The notes under the pieces are model-generated. The model saw only the letters and a program-made list of their open reading frames with translations, was not told where the DNA came from and searched no databases. Positions 1 through 13,245 of a stretch of DNA of 64,000 nt are shown piece by piece. The DNA lies in the NCBI RefSeq assembly GCF_036370855.1, contig NC_088113.1, forward strand, positions 20,418,501-20,482,500, in the 5' to 3' direction. The translations under genes and the position numbers were made by a program. How positions within the stretch are numbered: position 1 is the stretch's first letter; every line of letters begins with the position of its first letter. The stretch is from Dromaius novaehollandiae. Taxonomy: Eukaryota > Chordata > Aves > Casuariiformes > Dromaiidae.

Positions 1-228
1 ATAAAACTAAGAACCAAAGGAAGAGCAGCTGTGAAGGAGCATAATCATGGCTGTGACTCTTTTCTCCTCTTAATTAAAACTTCACTTACAAATTTATAGA
101 TGGAAAAGGACTGTTAGACTAGACCTAGTCCTGGTTAATATAGGGATGTTCCTTTACATTTGCCTGGGTTTTAATGTTTTGTATAGTCTAGTTTTATATA
201 TTCCATTCAGCTGGGCTCCTGCTACCTC

Positions 229-275
229 CCTGCTACCTCTGTTTAATAGATTCAACCTCTGTTTAATAGATTCAC
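229..275. repeat. Short tandem duplication, 20-bp unit x2
   Basis: A 20-bp unit beginning acctctgtttaatagattca occurs twice head to tail in AT-rich intergenic sequence. Confidence 0.7.
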
Positions 276-1084
276 TGTCATGAATTATTCTCTGATGTAC
301 TGTGCCAAAATTTCTCCCTGTCTTATTACCCTCTCTTTCGCTCTAATTAGATGCCTTTGTACTCCTGTAAGCAATTTCTCTCCATTCTTCTGCATCTCTG
401 GAGATGTCTATTTTTCTCTCTTTGTAACCTGCCAGGCTGTTGAGGTTTGAGGCCCAGCTTCCAAGCCGGTTCCTGCAGCTACCTAATCACCTTGGTGGTT
501 CAGCTTAACCGTCTGTGCCCCCGGCGAGCTGGCACGCGGCAGGCAGCCCTCTGCGACGCGCTGAGTGCAGCCTCATCCCAGCTTTCCGGACAAGTGCGGG
601 TGTTTTTCCTCGCACCTCGGCTTTCAGCAGCGGGCTGACAGTGGCAGCCTGGCAACGTTTTCTGTGATGTACTGCTTTCCCTTTCTTTGGTTTCGGTTTA
701 TGTCATCACCTGGGTCTGGGATATCTGCTTGTTTTCTCGTGTCTTAGCTGTGGCATCTGCGGCTCACGGATCCTAAGCAGAAATTAGCTAAATTCCTATG
801 ACCTTGTTGTCAGCGATAGCATCTTAATGAGACCTCAGCTCAGCTTCGAGAACCTGGTTTTCAAAACCTGAAGCTACTTGATTTGAAAAAGAAAGAAATT
901 TGCAATTCTGTGCCCAAATGCGTGTGACCCCGGTCATGCTGCAATGATATGATTGGGCAGCGGGCGACTCTACTCGTCCCGGGCGCCTTTGGGGTTGTAG
1001 CTACACAAATCACTGCAGTACCTAACCGTGACACTCCGCCGCTTACGCGTCTTGCGTGAGCTCGGTGCTGTTATCTAGTTGACA

Positions 1085-1150
1085 ACGCAGTTTTTCTCAG
1101 CCTCATTTTCTCCTAAATGGATAATGGAACTAACAATCCCTCCCCACGGC
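1085..1150 (+). repeat. Relic of a MIR/CORE-type SINE
   Basis: The segment reads like the middle part of amniote MIR/CORE-SINEs: a 'ctcagcctcattttctcc' block, then 'taaatggataatggaact'. In the consensus these positions hold the 'cctcagtttcctcatctgtaaaatggggataata' type segment. It is diverged and truncated, so the call rests on visual similarity only. Confidence 0.5.
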
Positions 1151-1329
1151 AGTTTCCGGAGCCGGTGAATCTCTCAGGTGTTTGGCCTACGGGAGCAGTT
1201 TACACTCACGCACAGCAACATTTTTTTTTTCCAAGCAAGCTGTCAAATTAAAAACAACATGGATTTCCTTTTCACTCTCTTCCCACGGATGCAATGCCGA
1301 AAACAAACAAAAACCCCCTGAAAACAGAG

Positions 1330-1940
1330 CGGCAGCTCCTGGCAGCGCCACGCGGCACGGGCCAAGGAGGCGGCTGCGACGGCTTGTGCCGTTCTCGGAG
1401 CGATTTGGCCGTGTAGGGAGGTGTGTTTGCACACGAATGGGGATATCATCGTGGTGCTTTTCCTTTTTTCATGTTTGTTCCCCCTTTTTCCGTGTCGGAA
1501 AGGGCTGGTTTGCAGCGATGCCGCTGGGCCTGCGGCCTTGCAGGGCCGGGGGCCGCTGTGGGGACGGTGCGGACCCTCCATGCCCGGCACCGAGATCCCC
1601 CCAACGCTGCCCCGGGCTGGAGCCGGCCTTGGGCCTGCGGGAGGCCCCGGCTTCGGCTGCGGGAGGCCCTGGTGTGGCCCTACCTGCGGCGTGGCCGCCC
1701 GCACAGGCTGCGCAGGCCGCGCAGGCCGGGCCCGTTGCCATGGCGACGCATTGTGCCATGCCGGCCTGGCTGCGGCCTGCGCGGCCTCCTGCGGCCCCCT
1801 GCCCGGCCCCCTGCCCGGCCCCTGCCTCCCCGCCGCCGAGGGACCCTCCGGCAGCCCTTCGCTGCCGCAGCGTGGGTGCAGTTCGTGGGGAGATGGAGCC
1901 GCACCCGGCCTCCCCCGTGTTGGATGGAAAGCTGAGCCTC
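1330..1940. promoter_or_regulatory. CpG-rich block with an RFX/X-box-like palindrome
   Basis: GC content and CpG density rise sharply here compared with the flanks. Bases 1734-1747 read GTTGCCATGGCGAC, one base from a canonical RFX X-box palindrome. No adjoining coding exon was recognised, so this is a candidate promoter or enhancer, not an assigned one. Confidence 0.35.
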
Positions 1941-4900
1941 ACGTTCGGCATTGGGCAGCTTTTCAGGAAAAAAACCCAAAGCCCACTTCAAATGTTGTAT
2001 GGGACGGGGGGGGTTACAAAACGACCGGGAGCAGCACGTAACAGGAGGCTGAGGATCAAACTCTGTTTTTTGCCGACTGTAGAAGACACAAGTCCAGCGA
2101 TAAGCAGAGCGCTGCCATCCCGGTCCTGCACTCAGCCGGTGAAATGACGCTTGCGCTTTGCGCTGTGGGGTCTGTGGTTATGGGGACACCCAAAATACAA
2201 GTTCCAACGTGCTGAGTCCCCACGCGGGCCATTCCCGTTCCTCCAACACGCATCACCTGTGCAACACAGAGCTAGGCAGCACCTTCAGTGCTTTGTGGTC
2301 CCCAGCTCCAAGGCCAGAGAAGCTAAGCAGGCTGCTTCACGGCGGACTCATTTAAAGCTTCGTGCTCACTGCAGTGCCTGGTCCTCGGCAGCGACCTGCA
2401 GGGATGCAGCCTCGAGCCGGGACCGCTGCACCCAGAGCTGCAGCAGCCCGTTGCTGGCCAGGTCTGCACGGCACGCTAGCTCAGAGCGAGGTGAGCTGTG
2501 TGCTCAGGGCAGCGTGGCGCAGAAAAGCCAGCTCCACCCCGGGAAGCGCTAAGACCGGAGAGGCAGCCGCGCGCCTGGCCGACGCATCGCTGTCCCGGGT
2601 CTCGCTTGGCGGCTGTCTCGCCTGCGGCTGCTTGGCGGTCTGAGCTGCCTGGGGTGGATGCACCACTGTTCATAGCGTTTCTGGGATGATGCTCGTGAAT
2701 GCCCCTGCCCTGATTCCTGGGCATTAGGGCATCACCCACCAACTCCCCATTGCTGCTCTGCTCGGGACCCGCTCGGAGCCCGGAGCGAGGAGGAGCTGGG
2801 ATACCCACCGGCAGGCGTGAAGTTTGCTACTTTCCAGTTATTGTTATTCCCCCAGGAAAGCATCAGTGATTCTGGAGTAATGGCAGGATCTGCTGGGCTT
2901 TATGGCAAGCTGTGAGGTGGCTGAGATGTTCCCTTTTCAAGGACAAAGCTTAGTCTTTTAGAGCTGAAGCCAGAAATACGCCAGTGCTTTGTCTCTGCAG
3001 TGAGACTGAGGCTGTGTCACAAGGTGTCTAGGAGTTTTGTTAGCTTAAACACATAATCCCTATTAGAGAGATGTGTTGCAATGGGATATAAACTGCTCCA
3101 TTAACTGAAGCAAATACCCTTTTGGGTAGGAAGAGATTTGCCCGTCTTGCTTTGCTGAGGGCCCTGACTGCCCAGCCAGCTCTGTTTTATTGCAGAGGGG
3201 AGACTGGCTCGTCTGGTTCACGGCAGCACTCTCGATTCGATGACTTGTGCTTTCATCAGCAAACCGGACAGGTGTCCTGCATCGCAAGATGTTTTCATAC
3301 GCTCTGCGATTAAATCTTTGGGTCAGGGCTTAGCCTTAATGCTGTCTCTTCGGCTTAGCTGGTGCGTCTCTGCTAAGCTTTTTTAATTGAATGATAGTCA
3401 AGATCCATACCACCAGTCCTGAGCCTCTGCTTAAACATCAGGGGAGTAGGCAATCTGTCATTTTAAGAAATCAGTGCATCTTCTCAAGGCAGCCAGAGCT
3501 TACCATTTCATTTCACAGCTGCCAAGAGATTAACTATACAGTTGTCAGGTGTGATTCTGTCACAGACATGGAAGATAATGTATGAGTGAAAGGAAGCTGA
3601 TATCCTTGCTTGGGGAAGGGTCAGGGGAGAGCTGTATGCAGTAATAAGTAAGCCAAGTTGCTGCAGGCAGTGAATGTGCTGAGATGCTCATGTCATAGAT
3701 CCAAATCCTGGGATTTGGGCTGTGTTTGCTGGGAATCGGACCTGGCCTTTTCTCCCAGCCTTGGTGGTCTGAGGACTCCAGCACCTAAGAGGAGCTGCAC
3801 GGGAGTCCATCTAACCTCACCCCCTGTTCCAGCCGTGACCCATGCCAGATGCCCAGGGAAGAGTATAAAATGAGGCTGGCACTTTGCAATCATTTCCCTT
3901 GGTGCCCTCCCATCCCACAGTGATTTCTGAATGTGTGATAGTAACTTTGCATTTAATAGCTCTTGATGCACAGCATGTTTGTCTTCGAGCTGGAGAGGAC
4001 TGGGCTAGCTGGGGTGTTGCTGTGCGCCAGAACTGAGCTGGGAAAGATGAAGGTGTGAGATGAAAGTATTGCTCATCTGAGCTGAACAGAGTGGCCAGCC
4101 TTTTTGCCTAGCAAGGGCGAAGTCCTGGGCTTGCCAAGTTTCCCTCTTCATTTTGGTGGGATTAGGCTGTCACCTGCACCTGTCTATGAGCACAGCACAA
4201 CGCACATTTGAAACTGGGGGTACTGGCGTTGTGCAGAGACTTTTGTGCCAAGCCAGAAGTCACAAATGCTAACCTTCACCCCAAATTTAATCTGGAAAAA
4301 AATAAACCCCTGCAGCTGCCCCTGCCGTAAATAGATGGCCAAACTTCTGTCTGGATTTTAGGAGTATAAGCATAAACCTGCTTCTAGTCTGCAGCTGTGA
4401 TTTTACTGCTTTCAGTAGCCTTGCATCAGGCACCAATTTAGCCATAGGATTTTACAGCACTCTATGAATCTCTTCGAATTAATACAAATATGAATTTCAA
4501 AGCAATCAAACACCATGTATTCCCTTTTCTCCCCTCTCTCATCAGCTAAGATATCTCTGTAGAGGAGCTGACAGCTGTTCTCTGCTGAATTTGTCATTCT
4601 GCCCTGTCGTCCTGCCCACAGCAGCAAAATAAAGAACTTGTTAGTCCTGTCTTTGTGATCAAGATATAAGCAGCCAATTGATTTTCCTCCTTCTTCTCAT
4701 TAGTGAGCTCTGACACTTAATAAAACATATATTTCCACTCTCAGAGTAAGCAAAACACTCAGATAGTGCCTGTCAGAGAGACCTGGGAGTTGGGATTCAT
4801 CTTTATGGAAAATCAATAGCTGAAACAGAAAAATTGGCAGAACCCAAATTAAAAGTCACTGGCAATTTCTGTCTTCATATTTCATGTCTGCTGCATTTAT

Positions 4901-7900
4901 GAAATAGTAATTTGCTGCGAAGGAAACCATTGTAGGACTAGGGAGGATGATGGACTGCATGATTTGTAAGTATATGGGTCGTCTTCTACTCTTTTCACAT
5001 ACGGGCTAACTAGGACTTCTTGGGTGATGGTGGATGTCGGGGAAGTGTCCTTCCTCCTGACACACTTGCTCAGAAATAATTTTTCTAAGGGAGCTGGTGG
5101 GGAAACTGCTCTTCTGGGATGCACAAAGCCCCAGCTGGAGCAGGGCAGGAAGGAGTTAATCGTGCATCCCGGAGACACCAATTACCCCCAACCTGTTACA
5201 CCTGCTGCTAGGGGCCACCTGGGATGGAGCCCTGCAGCCCTGCGAGGGGGCCGTGGGCTGCACTTGTCCACAGCAGATTTTTGCAACTGATGAAGTTTGT
5301 GGGTTTGGAGGCTTCTCTGGGGCAAAAATCTCCCCTAGTCGGGACCAGTTGTGACTTGGGGTCCAGCTGTGTGCAGGGCTGCAGCTCCGCGTCCCTGGTG
5401 GAAGGTGCCTGCTCTCTCCAAGGCACAAAAGCAGCTCTGAGGTTTGGGCATTCATCCCACTGGGAACGGGCTGACCTGGACTCTAATACCGCCGGGCAGC
5501 GTTGGAGCCTGCTTCGTGTAATTTATCGCTGGCTGGGCTTGCTTGTTCTCTCTTCCATCTCCTGAGGCTGCCGCGTTAATCTGCAGCGCCAACGGGCTGC
5601 ATAAATCTGCCCAAAATGTTCCTTCCCACGGAGGCCTCCAAGCGACAGCAGAGGTCTGCAAAGCCCCCAGGTCTCCAGCCGTGCAGCAAGGGGGGCATTT
5701 ACGTGCTGCTCATTGAAGGGCCTGGGGATTTGGGGGACATTTGTCTGTTCCTTGGAAGGAACCCCCATATCGGGGTGTTTCTGTGCTACAGGGAGGAACT
5801 GGAGCCCCTGGTAACATAACCACCGCTTGAGTTAGAAGAGCAAAGCGTTGAACTGGACTTCCAGCTCAGTGCCCCTCTCTGATTTCTGGAAAGCTTTTTG
5901 GGTCCCCAAGCTGTGCCTGCTGCATGCAGTTGGGGTGCGGGGGGCTGGCGGGGGGCCCTGGGGCTGCGGCATGCGAGGCTGGTGCTCCGGGACTGCCGAA
6001 AGCCTCCGGCCCCGTCGCTGGTCCCGGGGGGGAGAAGTCGTGCCTGTGTCAGCTCATCCATCCCTGCCGCCCGCAGCTGCTCCCGGGGGAAGCGCGGCCT
6101 TGGCAGCGCTAAGTGGGGTTGGAGGCGGATGCAGTGCTGGAGAACAAGATTCCCTTGCAAACCCTTTAAAAAAAAATTAAACAAGCTTTTCAGCCAAGAA
6201 CTTTAAAGATCTCATCTCTGGCAGAGGAAATAAGGTCTTAATTCCCTCCCTTGCTGCTCGCCTCCCAGTGTGTCTCTTCACAAGTGCTCAATCCCCAAGG
6301 AGAGCAGGCCATTAATTCTGCCGGGAAATGGACTGGAGACAAGAAGAGTCTTCTGTTCGCGGGGCTGAGATCGGCCGGCCGCGGGCTCGGGCGAGAGTTG
6401 CGGCTGAGGGTGCTGGTGGGGCGGGCAGAGCATCGCTGGGGCTCCCGCGCCCCTTCGCAGCCCCGCAGCGTGCCTCCAGGCCGGACGGCAGGCAAAAGGC
6501 ACGTTTGTTTTTCTTGTTTGGCCGTGTTTCCTTGCGGAAGCCTTGCTCTGAACTGGGAAGCGCTTTGGGTGATGTCTCTCTGCCCCGTCCGTCCCCGCTG
6601 GCGGCCACTTTGCGACCTGGCTGCCGGGTGGCCGTGGCCATCCCCGCTGCTTTGGGGCTGCTCGCGGCCGAGACGCAAGCGGCTGGAGAAGGGGTGGTGG
6701 GACTGGGAGGTCCCCGTGCCCAGGACCGCCACAACCGTCCTCAGCAGCCGGTGGGCTGCCCCGTCTCCCCGGCGGTGGGATGCGCAGCCCCACTCGCGAG
6801 CGCGCACGGCTCCGTGCCCGCGCGTTTCCCCGTCCCCTCCTGCAGCACGAAGCGCCCGGGCTGAGTCATCTCCCGGCTGAGCGGGAGCGCGTGGGCTTGC
6901 CGCAGCTCTCGCCTGTTCCTCTGCCTTCCCGGAGCCTGACACGGGGTGAAATGGAGCTATTCATCAACGTGGAGAGGAGCGGAGATGAATGTCCTGTTCC
7001 GTAAAGCCGGCCTTGCTCTCCTCCTACCTGCCGGATCAGCACGTGCCTCTGGCCGGCCCGATCCAGCCGGGGGGGCAGGGGGGGGACAGCTGGAGCACTT
7101 GCTGCTCGGGAGAGAGAAAAGCTTGAGGAAATATAGCTGCCTGCTTTGCGCTGAATGACTTAATGCTCTAGCTTGAAAAGGCAGGTCAGGGCCCCCGGGA
7201 AGAGGAGGCTCTAGAAAACGCCTCCCGCTTGCATCGGCGCCGGTCCGGGGCGAGGGGACGTGGAGCCGGGGGCGGCATCTCTCCCACGCTGGATCCCGCC
7301 GGGGCGGGAGTCTGGTGCTTGCGGCACCGGCACCATCACCATCCCACCAGCGCCCTGCTGGGCCCCGCCGCCGGCCGAGCCGCGTGCCGGCTGCTCCCGG
7401 CACACGTGTCCCCTCCCGGTCCCCGAGCGGCACGCGGCCGGGAAGGCGGCAGCCGGTGGCCCCGCTCCCCAAGCGCAGGGGGAAGCTGGGGTATTTTTGT
7501 CAGCTATCAAGCAGCTGAAGTGTCGCTGCGGAGCTGAGCAGCCCTCTTTGCATACGAAATAGGTCCCCGGAGAGCAAACCTGGAGCGAAACGTTTCTCCT
7601 GGTGACTGACTGACACCGAACTCTTCCTGCTAATGATCTTAAAAGCTTTCGGTTCTCCACGCGCTCTGCGGTCACCTGCCCTTGCAGGCGAGCAACGTCC
7701 TCGCCGCATCTGCAGGGCCGAGCTGGCGACGCCGGGCCCGGAGCGCCCCGCTCGCTCGCAGAGGATGTTGCGGGGTTGGTTCCAGCTGCAGGGGACTGAA
7801 AGAGGCCGTGAAATCCCCCTGCCCGTGGGATGGCAAAATAGTCCGTGTCAGTGGTGTTGCTCAAATCAGAGTGAGTAAATAGGAGCAAAAAGAGCCGTCT

Positions 7901-10169
7901 TGGAGGTGCAGCAGGATTTGTGCAGGGGGATTTGCTGGCGGTGCCCGTGTTTGGGGAGAGCGTGCGGGATGCAGCCCCGAGCAGCAGCGTTACGCAGCAG
8001 CGCGGCAAGCGAAGGGCAACGCTACGTCTCCTGGCAAAGCCTTCGCTGCTGCGTCCGCTCCTGGCCCATCTCTGGCGGGATGCGAGGACCTGCTTGCACG
8101 GGCAGCGCGTGGGCAGCGGGGAGCCGGGTGGCAGGGCTCATGCAAGGGATTCGCCCAGCTCGGCTCTTCCCGCAGCTCTGCCCCCGAAAAGCGCTGAACG
8201 GAGGCAAGGGAAAGGCGCAGCTCCCGTTTGGAGCCCCAGTTATGGTGCCAAGCAGTAGCTTCTCAGGCATCTTTTCTCCATGGCAGTTCTGGGGAGAAGC
8301 GAGGCAAGACGTTACCCCTGAGCACTGTCCCGAGCGGAGCCAGAGGAACCCCAAAACTGCCAGATCACTAAGAAAAGATGCCCTTGGGTGGGCTTTGAGA
8401 TGGAGCTGAGCTTTGGGTGCCAGAGCACTGAGCTCTGGAAGTTTTTCTCTGGAGATTACTGCCATTTTGAGTTAAAATCTGCCAAAACCAATGCTTCAGA
8501 AGCAAATGTTTGTGCCAAAATGATGGAGGTGGGAACAAGGCTCTTGCCCAGGTGCAGCTGGTCTCCGGGGCACTGACTCCCTGCGTGCAAATGTAGCTCT
8601 TCATCTGCAAACGCGGGCTGGTAGCCGCGAGCTGCAGGCAGCGCGAACGCGGCAGCGGGCGACTCTGGGGGTGTGCAGAGCGTGCGGAGCGTGCCGCGCT
8701 GCCGAGCGGGTTGGGCTGGACCCGTGCCACCGCTGCTGGGCGCGAGTGAGCCAGCGTGGACGAGCCCAAGGGGGAAGAAAAGAGCTGGGGAGAGTCCGCC
8801 GGGCACCTTCCTAAGTGCAGCCTGGCTCTCAGTCTCGCCCTGGCCGGGGAGCACCGCGACGGTGCCCTGCGCGGGAGGCACGGGGAGCTCGGCAGCGGAT
8901 TTATTTCCTTCGGGCTTTTCTGGCACCGGCTTGGCTTTTTCTGATGTTTCTGCAGCGAGGCAGTGTGGGGAGATGCTGAGCGCAATCAGCTCTGCCGGCA
9001 CCGCTGCATCCCAGGGGACAGCGGGCGCGGGAAGCAGCCTCCGACGGGCATCCCGCCGCGTCCCTGCTGCTCCGGCCCTGCCGCGGAGCCGGCCGGTGGC
9101 ACCCGCTCAGGTCACCCAGCCCCGCCGCGGGTGATGCCCTCGGCCCCGGGATACCTGGGGGGGCACTGGCCCCTTGCACCGAGGCCCCACGGGGCTGAAC
9201 GGATCCGACCGAGGTCCCTGTCGGGAGCAATTAGGGAGCACAAAGGAGACGGGCTGCGCTGGGGAGCCGCGGGCCGGGTGGCCGGGCGCCGCGGGGGGAG
9301 TGGGCAGAGGACTCGCCGCCCAGCACGTCCCATCGCTGCCGGCGGGTGACGCGAGGCTGGGGCCGTTATGCAAGGGCTGGCGTGCGGCGGCTCCCTGCCC
9401 GGGGTCTCCCCCTCGCTGGGGCTTTGCAGGGAGGACAGCGCTCACCCCGATCCGGGCGAGCTGCAGCAGCCGACTCGCTGCATCCCGGCTCGTCGCAGGG
9501 TCTCCGGCTCCCGAGGAGCTGCCCCGAGACGCGGTGGCATCCCGGGAAGCCCGTTGGCCCCGGTGCTGCCCGGCTGGACGGGCCCTGCGGGGTGGAGCTG
9601 TGCGGCGGCCGGGTCGAAGGCACCAGCCCTCCAAAGCTGCCTCCCCGCAGGGCCCCGGCCGGTCCCTGCCGTCCCCTGCGCCGTCCCCAAGCCGGTGGCT
9701 GGAGGGTGTCAGGGTCGCACGGGGCTGCCGCCGGATTAGCTCTGCTGCCGCTGAGCTGCGAGCAGCCGCTTTCGGCTCCCCCGGGCTTCGCACGCAAACG
9801 CAGGGCAGGAGCAGCACTGGAGCTGGTTTCGGAGATGCCCTGCTTAGGCAGTAACTAGCTCCGGTGTTGCCACAGCCGCCGCAGCCGCGTGCCGGCCACG
9901 CACACCCGCAGCCCCCCAGCCCTTCCCGGCCGGAGCCTGGGGGTGTTCGGGCTCCTGCGGGAGCTTCAAAGCCTGCGGCGAGAGGCTCTGCCCCGGCTCC
10001 AGGTGCAGGAAGCCAGGACCGCGCTGCTGGCCGGGTGCCCGGGTCGCTCCTGGCTTGGCTCAGCGACCCCCTTTTCCTACAAACGTGCTGCCGGCGGGAA
10101 GGCCGCGAACAAACACACAAAACTCACGTTTCAGATCGTGTGTGGCTTTTCAACCCCGTCTCAAATAGC

Positions 10170-10175
10170 TTTATT
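10170..10175 (-). terminator. STK35: Candidate poly(A) signal of STK35
   Basis: AATAAA on the minus strand, with GT-rich sequence immediately beyond it. A second AATAAA lies at the complement of 10374-10379 and could serve as an alternative site. Confidence 0.5.
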
Positions 10176-10404
10176 CACACAAACGTCTCTTAAGTTACAA
10201 AGCCTCTGCCACTCATACGCATCAGGGTATCCACAGTGTTCAAGGAACTTAAATAGACCGTCTCATCCCGACCCGCGTAAACCAAGTACAAAAAATATTT
10301 ATATAAAGTTGTTCACACATAGGTCCTAGATTACCAGCTTCTGTGCAAAAAAAAAAGAAAGAAAAATACAGATTTTATTTACTAATATCATTATCTTTAG
10401 TTCG

Positions 10405-10682
10405 GAGTCTGGGTTTAAGCCGGCTGCTCTCGCGAGCGCAGCATGGGGGGGCTGCACGGGGGCCGGTCCCGCTCCCTGCGCTGCCGCCAGCCGAACTGCA
10501 GCCGCACGCATCAGGGTGCTGAAGGCCGGCGGTGGCCGCCGGCGCCGGGTTGGGGAGGCCACACGGTCCCCGAGGGCCGCAGCGAGCCGCTACGGCACCT
10601 CTGCCGTGAAACCCGCTCGGCCAGACTGCAGCGAAATGGGGTTTGTTGCCCCACGGCGCTCACGCGGCTTAAACCCAGACTC
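10405..10682. repeat. 18-bp perfect inverted repeat with 242-bp spacer
   Basis: GAGTCTGGGTTTAAGCCG at 10405-10422 is repeated as its exact reverse complement at 10665-10682. The bases just outside and just inside the arms do not pair, so the arms are exactly 18 bp. The spacer is GC-rich. If transcribed as part of the STK35 3' UTR it could form a long-loop hairpin; as DNA it could be the termini of a small non-autonomous element. Confidence 0.85.
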
Positions 10683-12204
10683 GGTACTGCAACGGAGGAG
10701 ACGCACGACGCGCACACAGGAGGACATCCACAACGATGGTAATGCTCGTTTGAGTCTTATTGCTCCAGAAAGGCTCCGAGAGCCTCTGATATGTGAAGGA
10801 GCTGGGTCCTGAGGAGTAGAGGAAGACCACGGGGTAACTCCTACCTGGCACTAGCAGCGCTGAACCTCACACACAGCAGCAAGGGACCAAGGGGAGCTAG
10901 TCTAACCCCGCTAGGCTACAGCCACCTCTGCTCTCTCCTCCGCATGGACCAAAGCTGGCTGCGAGATCCCCGCGACACCCGCGAGCTGCTGGGGCTGCCG
11001 GACTCGCTGCAGGCTGGTGCAGAAACGCGTTTCCCAGTCCTCCTGAGGCTCGGCTTGTCCCCCCCACCCACCCCACCTCCCTCTTGTAAACAGCATAGTC
11101 AGAAGTAAACAGTTTCATACAATCGCTCCTACGGCGCGGCAGGGCGGATGCTCAGCCGCGGTGCCGAGACAGCCCGGCCCAGGGCTGCAGGCTCGGGGCT
11201 GCTTTCCTTCAGCTCGCATTTTCCCAGCTGCACATCCAAATGCCCCAAACTTCTATGGCAGCGGGGAGAAGTTCAACCTGCAGGAGCTGCTCAATGGACC
11301 CAGCCCAGAAGAGATGCCTGAACATCTCCCGCATCGCAGCACGTGCAGGTTTGAGCCGTTCCCCATCGCCACCTTGTTCTAGAGGGAGCGCTGCTCTGCG
11401 CCAAAGTAACTGGAAGAGAGATGCTAGGAGCTTGTAAACACGAGGCAGCTTCCTTAACAGTTTGGGGAGTCGAGCGCAAACAGCAGCAAAGTCATCAGGG
11501 AGAAATGCTTTTAAACAGACAAACTAAACAGAGGAACATCCACGTTGGCCAAAGGCTAGGAGCCCTAGGACTCCTCCTTGGAAGTGTTTGCTAAATCCTA
11601 AGTAAGGCACTACGGTCTAGCTCACTAACATCAAGCTGCTTTGAAAACACAACTGCAACGCAAAAGCTGAGGTGGAGCCGTGTGGTTTGAAGACGGCTTG
11701 AAAGCGTGGTGGGCCAAGAGGGCGACCCTCGCGGGGCTGGGCACGGGCTTGGCCGGCCGGCTCTCCGAACAGGCAGGTCCTCCGACGACCGGCTCCTGGC
11801 CCCGGGGGGAACAGGGTGCTCGCAGCCAGCTCGGGGCCGGGGCCCGGTGAGTGGCCCGTTCACCCTCCACCTGCACGTCCTGCATTTCAGGCTTGGTTTC
11901 TACATATACAGGCACGGAGAGGGACTCAGTGCCCAAAAACAAACACGAGGACAGGCTGCTGGCTCGGTGCACCACAGGCCAGAGCAAGAAAGCTCCAGGG
12001 GCAGTTCTGCGAGGCATCCCCTCCATCCGGGAGGGACCAGCTCTCCCGCTGGGAAGCTCCCTCCTCCCAGGGCATAACGCTCGGTGAAGGGGCCTTCCGA
12101 CAGAGCAAGCCTGCGTGAGCAGCTTCGGGAGGGTAAAGCCCTCTTACTCCACCAGCTCAAGCCAGGGAAAGGTTGTAACAGTCAGCAGCAAAGGCTCGAT
12201 TAGG

Positions 12205-12315
12205 TGGAGGAATGACAGTTCAGTGATTCGGGTACTAATGCTGGGCTTGGAAAACACAGGGTTCAGTCCTCGCTTCGCTGCGGCCCTCCTGCGGGATGCT
12301 GGGCCAAGCACGGGG
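12205..12315 (+). repeat. tRNA-derived SINE head (MIR/CORE-SINE-like)
   Basis: The segment follows the tRNA-related head of old amniote SINEs. An A-box-like part near 12217-12235 (cagtgattcgggtact) is followed by 'gctgggcttgg', then a B-box-like GGTTCAGTCC near 12260, and a 'gatgctgggccaag' tail equivalent to the family's 'gaccttgggcaag'. It lies antisense within the probable STK35 3' UTR. It is diverged and the 3' half is missing. Confidence 0.65.
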
Positions 12316-13212
12316 GCTCTGCAAGCCCCCCCAGGAGCAGGGTGAGAAACCCACCCCTGACTCCTTGGAGGGGCCTTGGCACGGCTGCTACAGGGATCTG
12401 CTGCTAGCTGGAGAGAAATCAGAGCAGCCAAACTGCACCTCAAAGCCCCCGAGAGTGCTCTGCGGCCACGGCTGAGCGCAGCCTGCTAACCACCCCTCAA
12501 CCGCCTAAACCCCAGGAACCATCCGGGAAGGAGATCGTGCAGCCCTGGTCTGGCTGTGGCTGGCCACAACCCACACAGGCATCCCTAGGAACAAACGGAA
12601 GAGCTGAGTGGGAACAGGCGCACGATTTGCGCTGGCCAAACCATCACAAAAGATCCATGGCCTCGAGCCTCAGGGCATCATCTTCCTAAGGAGGACGCGG
12701 CCCCCCGGCAGTGACAGCCTTAGCCTGGTGTCCTGGAACAGACAGAGAGGAGAAAAAAAAACAACTCCTTCCCTCCCCCTTTCCCTGCTTTAGCCCACAT
12801 AAATTTACTGCATTTCCATGCATTCCCATGAGGTCAATAAAGTACACCCGAGTAGCTAGAAGGAGGTGCTGTCAGTTTAGGAGCCTTTCGGTGATGATAA
12901 ATGGAAAGCCAGAGCCTGAACGCAGGCCAGGGACAGTTCCTACCGCAGAAACAGGGGAGTCGGGGGACCCGCTTCTGCCTGTGAGCTTGGCCAGCTCCTG
13001 GGAAGCGCTGAACACCTTGGTGCTGGCAAGTAATGCTTGATCAGAACAGCCTATTCCCCAAACTGGTGCCAGTTAATTTAACCCGGTGGGAAATGTTTCA
13101 GCTGGTTCAGAATCTGCAGGATAAGAGACGAGGTGGTGCTTTACACTGCATTTACAGTGAGCTAAGTCTAAAGACATCCCACGGGGTCAGCCCCAGAATA
13201 TCAGTGTTGCTC

Positions 13213-13245
13213 TAAATATAGGCAAGGAAACGGAGCATTAACTGC
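13213..13245 (-). repeat. Possible MIR-like fragment
   Basis: 'aggcaaggaaacggagcatta' resembles the antisense of the 'cagtttcccc' segment of MIR-type SINEs. It is too short for certainty. Confidence 0.35.

Larger units (their letters stand above)
1..10149. other. Intergenic region beyond the STK35 3' end, no gene recognised
   Basis: The first 10 kb has no reading frame that I recognise as a conserved protein. Bases 1-900 and 2820-5150 are ordinary AT-richer sequence. Bases 1330-1940 and roughly 5900-10080 are rich in G+C and CpG, and all the longer open frames there overlap on both strands, as expected from GC-rich DNA lacking stops. In mammals transglutaminase genes follow STK35; I saw no transglutaminase-like exon here. 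A CpG-island promoter of a gene lying mostly outside the window cannot be excluded. Confidence 0.6.

Noticed and set aside
9107-10120. 337-codon minus-strand frame
   Set aside because: Lies in CpG-rich DNA, mirrored by open frames on the plus strand, with no recognisable domain.
1-10149. Expected transglutaminase (TGM3/TGM6-like) exons beyond STK35
   Set aside because: No catalytic-core or other transglutaminase-like translation was seen; the gene may lie outside the window or be rearranged.
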